From a virus, in IMG/VR virus record IMGVR_UViG_3300025687_000026, positions 43,061 to 107,060 of that record: 64,000 bases of DNA. One strand, written 5' to 3'. Positions 27,356 to 35,786 of this stretch are shown here, one piece after another (positions within the stretch are counted from its first letter, which is position 1; every line of letters begins with the position of its first letter). Under the pieces are notes generated by a model. It was not told the origin of the DNA and did no database searches. It worked only from the letters and a program-made list of their open reading frames with translations. A program made the translations under genes and the position numbers.

Positions 27356-28690
27356 TCAGACCCTCCCTCGCATCGTCGTGCCGCCCAGTGCGCGGGAGAC
27401 TTCTTGCTGAATCATGTTACCCATCTGACGGGCCATCTCACGCTTGTCCGTGCGGTCAGTGATGCCGCTGGGATTGATGCTGATGTTGAAGGTGTTTCCA
27501 CCTCCACCTCCACCGTCCTTCATCTCTACAGGGATGGAGCGTCCGCCGGACAGGGGCACGACTGCCTCAGTGCCGTGGAGCATGACAGGGTAGCCGCCAG
27601 TAGGTCCGCTGGCTACGCCGCCCTCAGAGAAGCCAAGAAGGCCCGCTGCGCCGTCAACAGCACCGCCGATGAAGCCACCTACACCACTGGCTAACTTTCC
27701 GATACCTTCGACGATGGGTCCCAAAATACCCCAAATCGCATCAAGTGCAGGTGAGATGTAACTGTCGTATGCTGATTGCAGCCCGGTAGCAAAAGCGTCA
27801 AAGCCCGCTTTCGCAAGGTCAATGCCTGCGAGGATGCCGTCCCAAGCCAGTTTGAACGGAGCCAAAATAATGCCGAGAGCGGTCTTGATGGGGCTCATGA
27901 ACCTATCAAACGCTACGCCCATGGCCGCCATGATGACATCCCAGTTGTCTTGAATGAGAGCGAAGGAGTCGAATAGAGGGCTGAATACCGCCATAATTGG
28001 ATTTTTGACATAGGTTTCCCAAGCAACGCTGAGTGCAGTAGCCACTTCACCCCATCGCTCCTTGATGCTGGTAAATGCCGCCAACAACGGGTCAATGAAC
28101 GGCTGGAGAATCTTACCGAGACTGTTGTCCCATGCGGCTTTCAGGTTTTCCATAACGCCGTCCCAATTGCCTTTCGCCAGTTCCATACCGACTTTGAAGA
28201 GGTCGACGAAAGGCTGAATGATAGGCATGATAACCGCGTCCCAAACGGTCTTCAATCCTTCCATGACTCCGTCCCAGTCTCCTTTGACAAGCGCCATGCC
28301 CGCCGTAAAGAGGCCAGTAAAGACGCTGATGAGGGGGTCAACAACAGTGTTCCACACCACCTGTAAGGCCGCCATGAGAACCTCCCATGCTGCTTTAAGA
28401 AGGTCAAAAGCCGTGCCGAAGGTGGCTGAAAAGACAGCCCCTATAGCCTCAAGAGCAGGTTGAGCGAACGCCAGCAACTCATCAAACACAGGAGCGATGT
28501 TTTCGTTCCAAAAATCCTTGATGCCTTGAAACTTCTCTTGAACAAATGTCATAGCGCCGCCGATTGCGCCCATGATGGCTGAGCCTGCTCCTGCTACAAT
28601 TCCTCCAATGCTGCTCAAAATACCAGTTAGGCCTCCAGCGCTCGTAAGAGCACCGTTCAGCGCAACCGTCAAAGCAGCAAATGCAACCAT
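27356..28690 (-). CDS. Tape measure protein (short)
   Basis: A 444-residue tape measure protein that sets tail length. It has a hydrophobic Gly-rich N-terminus, then about eight repeats of a helical 'W-x-x-V-x-x-P-hydrophobic' unit (for example 'WDGVMEGLKTVWDAVIMPII' and 'WDGVMENLKAAWDNSL'), and ends in 'FSEGGVASGPTGGYPVML' with 'GTEAVVPLSGG'. That C-terminal pattern is characteristic of many phage tape measures. At about 0.15 nm per residue it predicts a tail near 65 nm, short for a siphovirus or myovirus. The start is ATG 28690 in a TGATG overlap; a TTG at 28693 is less likely. Both tail chaperones lie directly upstream, the standard order. Confidence 0.9.
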   Translation of the reverse strand: MVAFAALTVALNGALTSAGGLTGILSSIGGIVAGAGSAIMGAIGGAMTFVQEKFQGIKDFWNENIAPVFDELLAFAQPALEAIGAVFSATFGTAFDLLKAAWEVLMAALQVVWNTVVDPLISVFTGLFTAGMALVKGDWDGVMEGLKTVWDAVIMPIIQPFVDLFKVGMELAKGNWDGVMENLKAAWDNSLGKILQPFIDPLLAAFTSIKERWGEVATALSVAWETYVKNPIMAVFSPLFDSFALIQDNWDVIMAAMGVAFDRFMSPIKTALGIILAPFKLAWDGILAGIDLAKAGFDAFATGLQSAYDSYISPALDAIWGILGPIVEGIGKLASGVGGFIGGAVDGAAGLLGFSEGGVASGPTGGYPVMLHGTEAVVPLSGGRSIPVEMKDGGGGGGNTFNISINPSGITDRTDKREMARQMGNMIQQEVSRALGGTTMRGRV

Positions 28691-28968
28691 CAAAAGTCCT
28701 CCGTCTCAAGCCAAGCATAATCAAGAGACACCGTCTCCTGACCTCCGCTTTTTGCCTCTTGTCGCTGCCTCTTCATTTCCTTTTCCTCTTGACTTCTGCC
28801 GACAAGCGCCCAAACGAGAGATTGCTGGAAAGTTTCGGGCGTCATCTCATGCACTTCCTTCAGTGAAATACCGTAGTGCTTCGCCACGATATACCCCCAC
28901 AGTTCCATTTGCATCCCGACATCGTCGGGGGTGGCGACGGTCTTGCGACTGAGGAAAGCCTCAATCAC
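28690..28968 (-). CDS. Putative second tail assembly chaperone
   Basis: A 92-residue protein directly before the tape measure. 'QMELWGYIVAKHYGISLKEVHEMTPETF' is the type of helical sequence seen in second tail chaperones or in proteins encoded between the first chaperone and the tape measure. The remainder is charged and probably disordered. It starts with GTG in a GTGA overlap with the upstream chaperone; no slippery site was identified, so here the two products may be made by translational coupling and not by frameshifting. Assignment rests on position and size. Confidence 0.6.
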   Translation of the reverse strand: MIEAFLSRKTVATPDDVGMQMELWGYIVAKHYGISLKEVHEMTPETFQQSLVWALVGRSQEEKEMKRQRQEAKSGGQETVSLDYAWLETEDF

Positions 28969-29336
28969 TGAGCGTCGCCGCTCGTAAAATCCCCCTGCAA
29001 CATCTGCCCGACCTTTTCCGGGCTCGGCAACACGGAAGCAATTCGCTGACCGATGTCGCCTTTTAGGTTGAGAAGTTCCGCAACCGTGAGTTCAGGGTTG
29101 GTTCGCACAAGCCAGTGCGTGAAAGCATGTTTCCAGTAGGATTCGAGGTCAAGAGACATTTCATTGTTCTTACCTACAACAAGCATCTCCTGAGCAGCAC
29201 GCTGAACATCAAAGAAGGAGATGTCCCTGACCCACACTTCCATGACCACTTCGGGGTCATGAGGGTCTACAGGTATCTCGTGCTTCGTTTCATTCGTCTG
29301 TCTCAGTAGTTGGCTCTTGTTCGGTAATCTCGGCAT
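28965..29336 (-). CDS. Putative tail assembly chaperone
   Basis: A 123-residue acidic protein. 'PEVVMEVWVRDISFFDVQRAAQEML' then 'SYWKHAFTHWLVRTNPELTVAEL' resembles the N-terminal chaperone of tailed phages, which coats the tape measure during tail assembly. It overlaps the preceding SAP-domain gene by 47 bases. I keep the ATG at 29336 because GAGGTGGAG lies a few bases upstream, inside the other gene, and there is no later start before residue 32. It ends in a GTGA overlap with the next small gene. Confidence 0.6.
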   Translation of the reverse strand: MPRLPNKSQLLRQTNETKHEIPVDPHDPEVVMEVWVRDISFFDVQRAAQEMLVVGKNNEMSLDLESYWKHAFTHWLVRTNPELTVAELLNLKGDIGQRIASVLPSPEKVGQMLQGDFTSGDAQ

Positions 29337-29826
29337 TTATCTCCACCTCGGTCGCAGCCGCTTCATCAGCGGGGGCATCCACCTCTTCCTCGGCAGCCGC
29401 TTCTGCGGGGGCCTCCGGCGTCGGTGTGGACTCAGTAATGCCCTCATCGTCTCGCTTGAGACGGAGGGCCAGTTGGGCTTTGGTTCCCGAGACTGGTAGA
29501 CCACGGGAAGCACACTCCTCACGGAGTTCAGTAAGCGTCATAGCATCGTAAGAAAGGTCAGCGGGGAAGTCTTCGCTGTTTGGGATGTCTTCTACTCCAG
29601 CGCTTTCAACTGACTCTTCGACTGACTCTTCAACGACCTCGGCAGGTTCCTCGGAGGGTTTGTCGATGAGAGAGCGCAAAGCCTCCTCAATCAGTTCCCT
29701 TGAACGGTGAGTGCCCATAGGTCGAGCCTCAGCCTCGCTGAGTCCAAGGAGCCCACCGAACCACACAGCGTAGTCTTCGTGGCTTAGGCGTCGATACTTG
29801 CGAACAGATTCGGCTGGTGTAGGCAT
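29290..29826 (-). CDS. SAP-domain protein of the tail region
   Basis: A 178-residue protein with three parts: an N-terminal helical region ('SVRKYRRLSHEDYAVWFGGLL'), a SAP-type motif at about 95-130 ('MTLTELREECASRGLPVSG' then 'TKAQLALRLKR'), and a very acidic Ala/Glu-rich tail. SAP motifs usually bind DNA, yet the gene sits between the tail tube and the tail chaperone, so it may be a virion or assembly protein. The tail of the coding region overlaps the next gene by 47 bases, which may explain its low complexity. The N-terminal 'EDYAVWFGGLLG' could be a tail-tube or capsid contact; unproven. Confidence 0.65.
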   Translation of the reverse strand: MPTPAESVRKYRRLSHEDYAVWFGGLLGLSEAEARPMGTHRSRELIEEALRSLIDKPSEEPAEVVEESVEESVESAGVEDIPNSEDFPADLSYDAMTLTELREECASRGLPVSGTKAQLALRLKRDDEGITESTPTPEAPAEAAAEEEVDAPADEAAATEVEINAEITEQEPTTETDE

Positions 29827-29837
29827 ACTTAGTCACC

Positions 29838-31817
29838 TCAACAATGGAAAAGTGTGTCCGTCGACACAACACGGATGGCTTTCGGCATCACCTTCAAAGG
29901 AGCACGGATAGGTCCCTTGTCCTCAGGAATAGGCAGAGGGGCCTCGGTGATGACATAGTCATCAAGGAGGATGTCGATACGCTCACGAGTAGCGCCGCTA
30001 CCTGCTTTGGTAAAGGAAAGCCGAATCATGTTGTCAGTGCTGGCGCTGAAGTCAACGGCGCGACGCATGTGATGATAGAAGACAGGGTCGTCCACGATAA
30101 TCTCCATGTCCATCGTGTATTCAGTCTTGCCTTCCACGGCGATGGAGGCGTTACGGCTACCAGCGTGCGGGACTTGGTCCGTGATGCTATCGGCGATGGG
30201 GGAGCCGTTGATGGTGTAGAACTGCTGCACGCCCGTATTGCCGTTGAGCGTGAAGGAAACAACTTGCCCGATGCGAACACCAGCAAGGTCAATGGTGCCG
30301 TTGTAGAACATGTAGGGTTTCTGCGTGCCCTTGGCGATGCCGCTGGTCTTGCGATTGGCGTCGCTGTTTGCTGTGTCTTCAAACATGCGATGTGGATTGA
30401 AGCGGTCCCCCGGTGTGCTTTCAAGGCGACCGGTGTCGGTGTAACAGAGAGCGGAGTCAAAGTTGACACTCAGGCGCAGAGCAGCGTCGGTGTCTGCAGT
30501 CAACGAAAAGTCCTTGACTTTGCAGCCACGGAAGACTCGACTCAGTTGCTTGGTGTCGCTGGGGCCGCCGTCAACCACATCGTCGGTGTTACCGTCGCTG
30601 TCACGGCGGCGAATGCTGACTTCCATAGCAAAGGAAGGCACGCTGCTGCGAGAGTAAAGGAGGCGAGTGATTGGGTTCTGAATGTTTCCGCTGGACTCAC
30701 GGTTGGGGCTACCCGTAGCGTTGTCTGCAGCGGGACGGACAAAGCGCAGGACAGTGTTATCAGCGTGAGGGTAAAGTAGAGCATCGTCGAGGAAGATGCG
30801 CGTGCTCGTGATGGCCACGATACGCCGAATCTCAGTTGTCTCGGTCTTGTCAAAGTAGGTGACCTCAGGGTTGGCCACAGCACCAAACTCGGTGCCGTCA
30901 GCACTGTCAGCCTCGTTGTAGGTGATGACATCAGCACGGGTTTCATCAACGACGATAACATAGTCGCCTGCCGCTACAGCAGAAGTCCCAGCGGTGAAAG
31001 TCGGCACTCCGGTGCCGTCGAAGGGGATGACAGTAGCGCCAACTTCAGTTTTGCCATTCAATTGGTAATCGTTGCTGACCAACAACGAATTGAGGCCTGT
31101 GATGTTGCTCACATCCACCGCTTCCATACCGAGACAGTAGTAGAGCCAGCGGGGGTTGTGCATGTTGACCTCAAAAGAGCCGCCTTCGTTGAGGAATCGT
31201 CCCGGCACTTGCACGGCCACATCACGGCCGAGGCCGACGACATGGTAGCGCTTGAGGTCCACCTTTGTTTCCGGTAGCGTCACCGTAGCGGCGAGGCCCA
31301 CGAATTGGTCAGTTAGAACGGATTCGCTGGAGCCCGAAGCACTGTCGCCGTCAGCAGCCATGCTGACATCGACGGAGGGCACAGTAAAGCCGTGAATGAA
31401 CATGATGTCGCCCGATTTGGAGTCCTTGTCCCCAGCAGAATGGTCGGTGGTCAGCGCAGGTGTGATGGTCAGTTCAGTGACATCGCTCGATGTCACAGTA
31501 TGCTGAACAACAGTGAAGGAGCGGCCGCTGATGGTTGCATCGTCATCGGTGCTGAAATTGGGGCTGCTGCTGGCGATGCGGAAGGACACCTTCGCTCCGA
31601 CGAGCATCCCGACGGGGTATTTCAGTTGGCCAGCGTTGACGACTTGCGAGGCTGCTCCGCTGTCAAAAGTAATGACGCTGGTGTCCGCCTTGAGGTCCCT
31701 CCCACCGGTCTTCGCACGGAACAAAAAGGACCCTGCGAAGCCATGGTCAAGTTGAAGTCCTGTCTCGTGACCGAATGAAATCTCGGTCAAGTCCCCTTTA
31801 TACACTGTCGACGGCAT
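29838..31817 (-). CDS. Putative major tail (tube) protein
   Basis: A 659-residue virion protein, predicted almost all beta. It sits directly after a tail-terminator-like gene and before the chaperones and tape measure, the normal place for the tail tube protein. It is much larger than common tube proteins (150-300 residues), so extra surface domains are likely. Segments such as 'TTEIRRIVAITSTRIFLDD' and 'CKVKDFSLTADTDAALRLSV' are typical tube-like strands. I chose ATG 31817 (MPSTVYKGD) because GAGGTGAGCCGG precedes it; the frame stays open 13 codons further upstream into the previous gene, without a better signal. A tail sheath was not identified. Confidence 0.6.
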   Translation of the reverse strand: MPSTVYKGDLTEISFGHETGLQLDHGFAGSFLFRAKTGGRDLKADTSVITFDSGAASQVVNAGQLKYPVGMLVGAKVSFRIASSSPNFSTDDDATISGRSFTVVQHTVTSSDVTELTITPALTTDHSAGDKDSKSGDIMFIHGFTVPSVDVSMAADGDSASGSSESVLTDQFVGLAATVTLPETKVDLKRYHVVGLGRDVAVQVPGRFLNEGGSFEVNMHNPRWLYYCLGMEAVDVSNITGLNSLLVSNDYQLNGKTEVGATVIPFDGTGVPTFTAGTSAVAAGDYVIVVDETRADVITYNEADSADGTEFGAVANPEVTYFDKTETTEIRRIVAITSTRIFLDDALLYPHADNTVLRFVRPAADNATGSPNRESSGNIQNPITRLLYSRSSVPSFAMEVSIRRRDSDGNTDDVVDGGPSDTKQLSRVFRGCKVKDFSLTADTDAALRLSVNFDSALCYTDTGRLESTPGDRFNPHRMFEDTANSDANRKTSGIAKGTQKPYMFYNGTIDLAGVRIGQVVSFTLNGNTGVQQFYTINGSPIADSITDQVPHAGSRNASIAVEGKTEYTMDMEIIVDDPVFYHHMRRAVDFSASTDNMIRLSFTKAGSGATRERIDILLDDYVITEAPLPIPEDKGPIRAPLKVMPKAIRVVSTDTLFHC

Positions 31818-31827
31818 CCGGCTCACC

Positions 31828-32277
31828 TCATGGCACGAGTTCCGCAAAGATAACAACTTCGATTTGGAAGGTCATGCGGAATAGGTTCTTGGTCCGGTCA
31901 GAAAGGTCCGTCCGGGTCTTGAAAACAAGGCGGTCAAAGGCAACACCATCACCCTTGCGCTTGGTGTGAATGAGGCGACGCACCTCGTTTTCCATCGCTT
32001 GCATATGCTTGCGAGACTTGGTGGTGCGAATGTCCACGGTAATGTTGATGCGGGTGGTGACAAAATCGTAGAGAATCTCAGGCGCTTCTTCGTTGTGCGC
32101 CGTCTCGTAACAGAGAACATAGTCCGTCTTTTTCATGTCGATGCGCTTCCCACGCTCAGGACCGACAGTGGCGATGTCGGCGATGACGGGCTTGATGTTG
32201 TTGGTGTTGCCCCGGTTCCAGTCGCCGAGAACAGCGATAACTGAATCCAATCCTTCTGCCCATGTTGCGACCATCAT
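31828..32277 (-). CDS. Putative tail terminator/completion protein
   Basis: A 149-residue protein. The middle 'ILYDFVTTRINITVDIRTTKSRKHM' and the end 'LSDRTKNLFRMTFQIEVVIFAEL' resemble the strand-helix-strand core of tail completion proteins that cap the tail tube. It is followed by the tail tube and preceded by head-tail connector genes, which fits. The ATG at 32277 overlaps the upstream stop as ATGA, with GGGAGGTGA just before; the second ATG at 32274 is equally possible. Confidence 0.55.
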   Translation of the reverse strand: MMVATWAEGLDSVIAVLGDWNRGNTNNIKPVIADIATVGPERGKRIDMKKTDYVLCYETAHNEEAPEILYDFVTTRINITVDIRTTKSRKHMQAMENEVRRLIHTKRKGDGVAFDRLVFKTRTDLSDRTKNLFRMTFQIEVVIFAELVP

Positions 32278-32627
32278 TTCACCTCCCGTTTGTAGGCTGC
32301 GACATCCGGCACGAGTTTTCCACCACTGAGTCGCAACTTGTAGGTCACAAGGGCAGGGGACTCGGACAGCATCCGCTTGTCTACCCTATCCAGTGCTGCT
32401 TTAAGAGTGCTGGGGTCAGGGGCGCTCCCTTTTTGCTCGTATTCACCCGCTTCGTTGCGAGTGATGCCGTCCATCCCCAATTCCTGCTGTTCAACGACAC
32501 GACGGTAAGCCTCCGGCGTCTGTGTCACGACTTGACGCAACGCTTCTTGCTGAGCAGGGTCCAGCATCTCCTCGGTGAGATGTATCATGAGAAACTCATC
32601 GGCTTCGTCTTTCACCATTGTTATCAC
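32274..32627 (-). CDS. Head-tail joining region protein, unknown
   Basis: A 117-residue mostly helical protein in the connector region. It has an acidic N-terminus with 'LDPAQQEALRQVVTQTPEAYRRVVEQQELG' and ends 'SGGKLVPDVAAYKREVK'. No family is recognised. It starts in a GTGA overlap with the upstream connector (GTG 32627; an ATG at 32618 is an alternative) and ends in ATGA with the tail-terminator-like gene, so it is translated within the same coupled string. Position suggests a neck protein. Confidence 0.55.
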   Translation of the reverse strand: MITMVKDEADEFLMIHLTEEMLDPAQQEALRQVVTQTPEAYRRVVEQQELGMDGITRNEAGEYEQKGSAPDPSTLKAALDRVDKRMLSESPALVTYKLRLSGGKLVPDVAAYKREVK

Positions 32628-34213
32628 TCGAAGAGAACAATCTCCTGATAGCGTGGGAGAATCTTGTCAATCTCAGCCTGCAGGAGTTGCACCTTGGCGG
32701 TGATGTCAATGTTGCTGGTGCCTTCAGGCAACAGCACGGTGCGGTCGTCAGACATCAACAGGTCAATGACCACCATCTTCGTAGCAACCTCCTCGATGGC
32801 CTTTTCGAGATAGCGTTCCCCATAGATGTAAGACACCTTAACGGCGTTCCACTCAAAGAACGGATAGGAGTTGTTGAAGTAAATGATGCCCATTTCAAAG
32901 TCCATCCACCAATCCTTGAGCCGAGCGTTATCACCACTGGAACTACCGCCTTGTAGGTCGACTTGTAACTGATGCTGCGTGATGGTGCCGCTCATGGATG
33001 CAAGGTCACCGCTTGCGCTAACAACAGCGCAACCGGAAAAAGTAACCCCATCGGGGTCAAGACTGTCATATCGAAAGGCTATTGTCCCATTTGAAGCAAC
33101 ACCGCTTGGCGCAAACCCAGCAGTTGAATCAACAACAACGCTTGACCCACTTGAACTTACGAAGGTCGCCGTGTTGACTTGAGTTTGTGAGATGGAGAGG
33201 TTGTCGTCGGTGCTGGCGATAGTGCAAGTCTCACCTGCTTTGACAGGGCGCATACTGGTGATTTTCACCACACCGCTACCGTAGTCGCTGTTGGCTGTGG
33301 CCAAGAACTCGTTATGAACTGCGACATTGGATGAAGAACCTTCCAACTTGAAGGTGGGTGTGAACTCCACAGCCGCCTTACCCACCCTGTCCTCTTTGTT
33401 GATGAGGTCAGCGAGATTTTGAGCCGTAGTAACATGGTCAAAATCATCTCGCCATTGGTTTGTCGCTGTTCCAATATCAAGACGAGCGGCTGAAGCGTTA
33501 CCCGGACATAGGAAAAGAGCGCTATCGGCGTTGCCGTTGTAGTTTTTCGGGATGCCGATACGAGCCTCAGCAGCACCAATCTCACGATAGTCGTCGCCTT
33601 GCCATAGTTCGAGGCGTAGAATCTGCTGGATATTACGGAACAATAGCGGAGTCGTCCCAACATAGTCGGTGTAGTAACGACGCCGGTAAGGCTTGTAGGT
33701 GTCGAAGTTGATGTATTCAGCGCTCACGAGATAAGGTCGCCAAGCGTTGTGCGTGATGTTGTCAATCTTATCCTGCACTTCACGAATACGAGCCTCAACG
33801 ATGGCCTTGGTCGCTCCACGCTGGCGTCCAACCTTAGCGTTGGTGAATGAAGAGAGGTTCTGCACATAGGTGTTGTCATCAGCCTCGAAGTCACTGGCTG
33901 TAAAATCAGCAGTGCTGAACACCAACTTCACGCCACTACTACCACCGTTGGTGATGTCAATGATTTCTTTTTCAACACCGAGAGGGTTTGCATCACTGTA
34001 GATGAGGATGGTATCGCCAACCTCAGTGCCGCAACGGCGGTAGTCTTCGCCAGTGATGAATACACCGTCGCTCACAGAGTCAGCAGAGGTAGCCACAGGC
34101 TCTTGAGGTCCAATCCCGAGGTAGTCGGCGACTTTCTGCGGTGTCGTGTAGACCGTGGCTGTGGGGTCAAGAGGACGAGTTTCAGCCTCACCGGGGTTGA
34201 AGACCATCGGCAT
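32624..34213 (-). CDS. Putative head-tail connector with a large insert
   Basis: A 529-residue virion protein. 'KAIVEARIREVQDKIDNITHNAWRP' and the C-terminal helices 'KAIEEVATKMVVIDLLMSDD' with 'VQLLQAEIDKILPRYQEI' resemble a head-tail adaptor of the HK97 gp6 type, in which helices form a ring under the portal. The N-terminus starts with a connector-like 'VYTTPQKVADYLGI'. Between the two helical parts is a long beta-rich section, so a surface domain seems to be inserted. It follows the capsid and small zinc-ribbon gene. The ATG at 34213 overlaps the upstream TAA (TAATG). Confidence 0.55.
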   Translation of the reverse strand: MPMVFNPGEAETRPLDPTATVYTTPQKVADYLGIGPQEPVATSADSVSDGVFITGEDYRRCGTEVGDTILIYSDANPLGVEKEIIDITNGGSSGVKLVFSTADFTASDFEADDNTYVQNLSSFTNAKVGRQRGATKAIVEARIREVQDKIDNITHNAWRPYLVSAEYINFDTYKPYRRRYYTDYVGTTPLLFRNIQQILRLELWQGDDYREIGAAEARIGIPKNYNGNADSALFLCPGNASAARLDIGTATNQWRDDFDHVTTAQNLADLINKEDRVGKAAVEFTPTFKLEGSSSNVAVHNEFLATANSDYGSGVVKITSMRPVKAGETCTIASTDDNLSISQTQVNTATFVSSSGSSVVVDSTAGFAPSGVASNGTIAFRYDSLDPDGVTFSGCAVVSASGDLASMSGTITQHQLQVDLQGGSSSGDNARLKDWWMDFEMGIIYFNNSYPFFEWNAVKVSYIYGERYLEKAIEEVATKMVVIDLLMSDDRTVLLPEGTSNIDITAKVQLLQAEIDKILPRYQEIVLFE

Positions 34214-34512
34214 TACTCTCGGGCCTCCTCACTTCTGCTCACAAGGTTGTATTCCATCGGGCGTTGACATGCACCGCATGTCTCACGCCATAGAAAGTGA
34301 AGCATGCCGCAGTGCTTGCAGCGAGTGCCTGAACCGATGTTCATGACATCAGCGGCCTCGCTATTGCGATTACGCTGCTTCTTGACAATGCCCTTCAGTG
34401 GGTTTTCAGGGTCAACGAATGCTGACTGGTCGATGGTGACATCGGAGCGAACGCCTTGCTTCTGAAAACGACTGATGTCGTCAAAGTCGATTTTCGACAA
34501 GTCGAAGCCCAT
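34213..34512 (-). CDS. Zinc-ribbon virion-region protein (99 aa)
   Basis: A 99-residue protein whose C-terminal third has a zinc ribbon: 'CKHCGMLHFLWRETCGACQRPM', i.e. CxxC-x10-CxxC at about residues 65-82. The N-terminal part is acidic and helical ('GFDLSKIDFDDISRFQKQG'), and may bind a capsid protein. It lies between the decoration-like genes and the connector. The CxxC-x10-CxxC spacing is the same as the first knuckle of the portal protein in this window, which may or may not be meaningful. No enzyme motif. Confidence 0.7.
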   Translation of the reverse strand: MGFDLSKIDFDDISRFQKQGVRSDVTIDQSAFVDPENPLKGIVKKQRNRNSEAADVMNIGSGTRCKHCGMLHFLWRETCGACQRPMEYNLVSRSEEARE

Positions 34513-34527
34513 TCATCTCCCTCACGC

Positions 34528-34701
34528 TCATTGAGTAGTCACGAACAAGTAAATGTTACCGAGGATGGTGTGCGGGTCAACAGCCACAGGCGTGTTAGCA
34601 CCGATGGCTGCGACGGCGGCTGCCTCAATGGCTGCACGGTCCGTGGCGTTGTTGAAGTCTTTCGGAGCGTAAGGCCCGAGAATGGTGACTGTTTTCGCCA
34701 T
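34528..34701 (-). CDS. 57-residue protein of the capsid region
   Basis: A short gene filling the gap between the zinc-ribbon gene and the next capsid-region gene. ATG 34701 is preceded by GGCGGTGATTGA, and TGA ends at 34528. The 57-residue product is Ala-rich with an N-terminal strand ('AKTVTILGPYAP'), an Ala-rich helix, and 'NTPVAVDPHTILGNIYLFV'. It has no recognised family. Good spacing, a ribosome binding site and protein-like composition support it; it may be a minor capsid or decoration protein. Confidence 0.7.
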   Translation of the reverse strand: MAKTVTILGPYAPKDFNNATDRAAIEAAAVAAIGANTPVAVDPHTILGNIYLFVTTQ

Positions 34702-34713
34702 TCAATCACCGCC

Positions 34714-34968
34714 TCAGGAGCGGCGACCAACTGCGAAGAACTGACCATTTGCCGTAGCACCAGCACCGGTGAGTGTAACTCCCGTGCCTGCTGCGTTGAT
34801 ATGGTAGGGGTCAGCGGCACCGGGGGCCGCAGTAGGGGTCAAAACGACAGCATCAATGCTTGCGAGAAGACCACTGAGGTCAATGCTCGTGTCACCTAAT
34901 TCGTAGGTTCCAGTCACAATCATTCGGTCGCCCATGTAGGTTGGTCGGGGGTCAATCGTTACAGCCAT
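34714..34968 (-). CDS. Small capsid-region beta protein, possible decoration protein
   Basis: An 84-residue protein rich in Ala, Gly and Thr, probably all beta ('RMIVTGTYELGDTSIDLSGL', 'TGVTLTGAGATANGQFFAV'). The start ATG at 34968 has the AAGGAGATGA + A/T-rich spacer signal, the same as the major capsid gene, which suggests high expression. Small beta proteins encoded just downstream of the capsid gene are often decoration or stabilising proteins. That role is inferred from position, size and the strong ribosome binding site. Confidence 0.65.
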   Translation of the reverse strand: MAVTIDPRPTYMGDRMIVTGTYELGDTSIDLSGLLASIDAVVLTPTAAPGAADPYHINAAGTGVTLTGAGATANGQFFAVGRRS

Positions 34969-34970
34969 GT

Positions 34971-35366
34971 TTATTCATCTCCTTGTGATTCTTCAGCGAT
35001 TTCAGCCGCTATCTCTTCAGTCTCTTCGACACCGTCGGGACTCATAACAGTTGCGACGATTTCGAGAAGTTGAGATTTGGTAGCGTAGCCTGAAGGCTTG
35101 AGGTTGTAGGATTCCAGCCACTTGCCGATGTCCTTCTTGCTCCATCCAGCGTCAGGGATGCCGTCTCCGCCTTGGTCGACGGTGCGTTCCTCAGCCTCAG
35201 CCTTGGTCCAGCCTTCGATGCGGAAGTTGTCCGAGTCAAGGCGTGGGTGAAAGCGGTCCAACCAAGCCGAGGTTACCTCAACAGGTTGGTTTTGTTCCCA
35301 GTCACGCATGGTTGGGTCGATTGCACGACGGACATGCGAGCGTCCAATGTAGGTTACTACGGGCAC
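34971..35366 (-). CDS. Capsid-region protein with SAP/LEM-like helix pair
   Basis: A 131-residue protein. The N-terminus ('VVTYIGRSHVRRAIDPTMRDW' and 'QPVEVTSAWLDRFHPRLDSDNF') is similar to small head proteins encoded after capsid genes. The middle 'WSKKDIGKWLESYNLKPSGY' followed by 'ATKSQLLEIVATVM' is a SAP/HeH-like helix-turn-helix that may bind DNA; a Glu-rich tail follows. It is a second candidate DNA-contacting protein in the structural block, besides the SAP protein at 29290-29826. The function is unknown. Confidence 0.6.
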   Translation of the reverse strand: MPVVTYIGRSHVRRAIDPTMRDWEQNQPVEVTSAWLDRFHPRLDSDNFRIEGWTKAEAEERTVDQGGDGIPDAGWSKKDIGKWLESYNLKPSGYATKSQLLEIVATVMSPDGVEETEEIAAEIAEESQGDE

Positions 35367-35377
35367 TGAGGTTCACC

Positions 35378-35755
35378 TCAGTTGTAGAGAACTATCAGAC
35401 TGTGGGCTGCCGCTACACCGGTAATGGTGATGGTGAGGCTCGACACTTCGACTTTGAGTGCGCCTGCCGAGCCGCCAGCCTGAGAGGCCGTAGCGAGGAG
35501 GATGCTGTTCACGCCGCCTGCGAGGATGATGGTGCCTGCACCAGTCGTGGTGATGAGAGCCATCTTGGGAGCCGGGTCGTAGCCGTTCGCACCGTCCGAG
35601 TTGGAGGCGTTGAAGGTGCCGGGTCCACCGCCGGGGTAGGACACATCAGCGGCACCGTCGAGCCATTCGGTCGTATCATGCGAGTTTGCACGAAGTTCCC
35701 ATGCACCGACAAGGGTCGGCGTTGCTGTTCCAGTTAGAGTCAATTCTTCTGCCAT
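35378..35755 (-). CDS. Putative capsid decoration protein
   Basis: A 125-residue Ala/Gly/Thr-rich beta protein ('LTLTGTATPTLVGAWELRAN', 'AGTIILAGGVNSILLATA', 'LKVEVSSLTITITGV'), encoded immediately after the major capsid protein. ATG 35755 is preceded by CAAGGAGATGA and an A-run, the capsid-type ribosome binding site. The composition and place suit a decoration or stabilisation protein on the outside of the head. No sequence family is recognised. Confidence 0.65.
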   Translation of the reverse strand: MAEELTLTGTATPTLVGAWELRANSHDTTEWLDGAADVSYPGGGPGTFNASNSDGANGYDPAPKMALITTTGAGTIILAGGVNSILLATASQAGGSAGALKVEVSSLTITITGVAAAHSLIVLYN

Positions 35756-35786
35756 GTTTTTTCATCTCCTTGTTTTCTTGTTGTCC

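Noticed and set aside
28965-29336. Programmed frameshift between the two tail chaperone genes
   Set aside because: I found no convincing slippery sequence; the second gene has its own GTG in a GTGA overlap, which fits the coupling used throughout this operon.
29844-30779. A 311-codon open frame on the + strand opposite the tail tube gene
   Set aside because: It is an antisense shadow: the - strand frame has a ribosome binding site, virion-like composition and a place in the late operon; the + frame has none of these.
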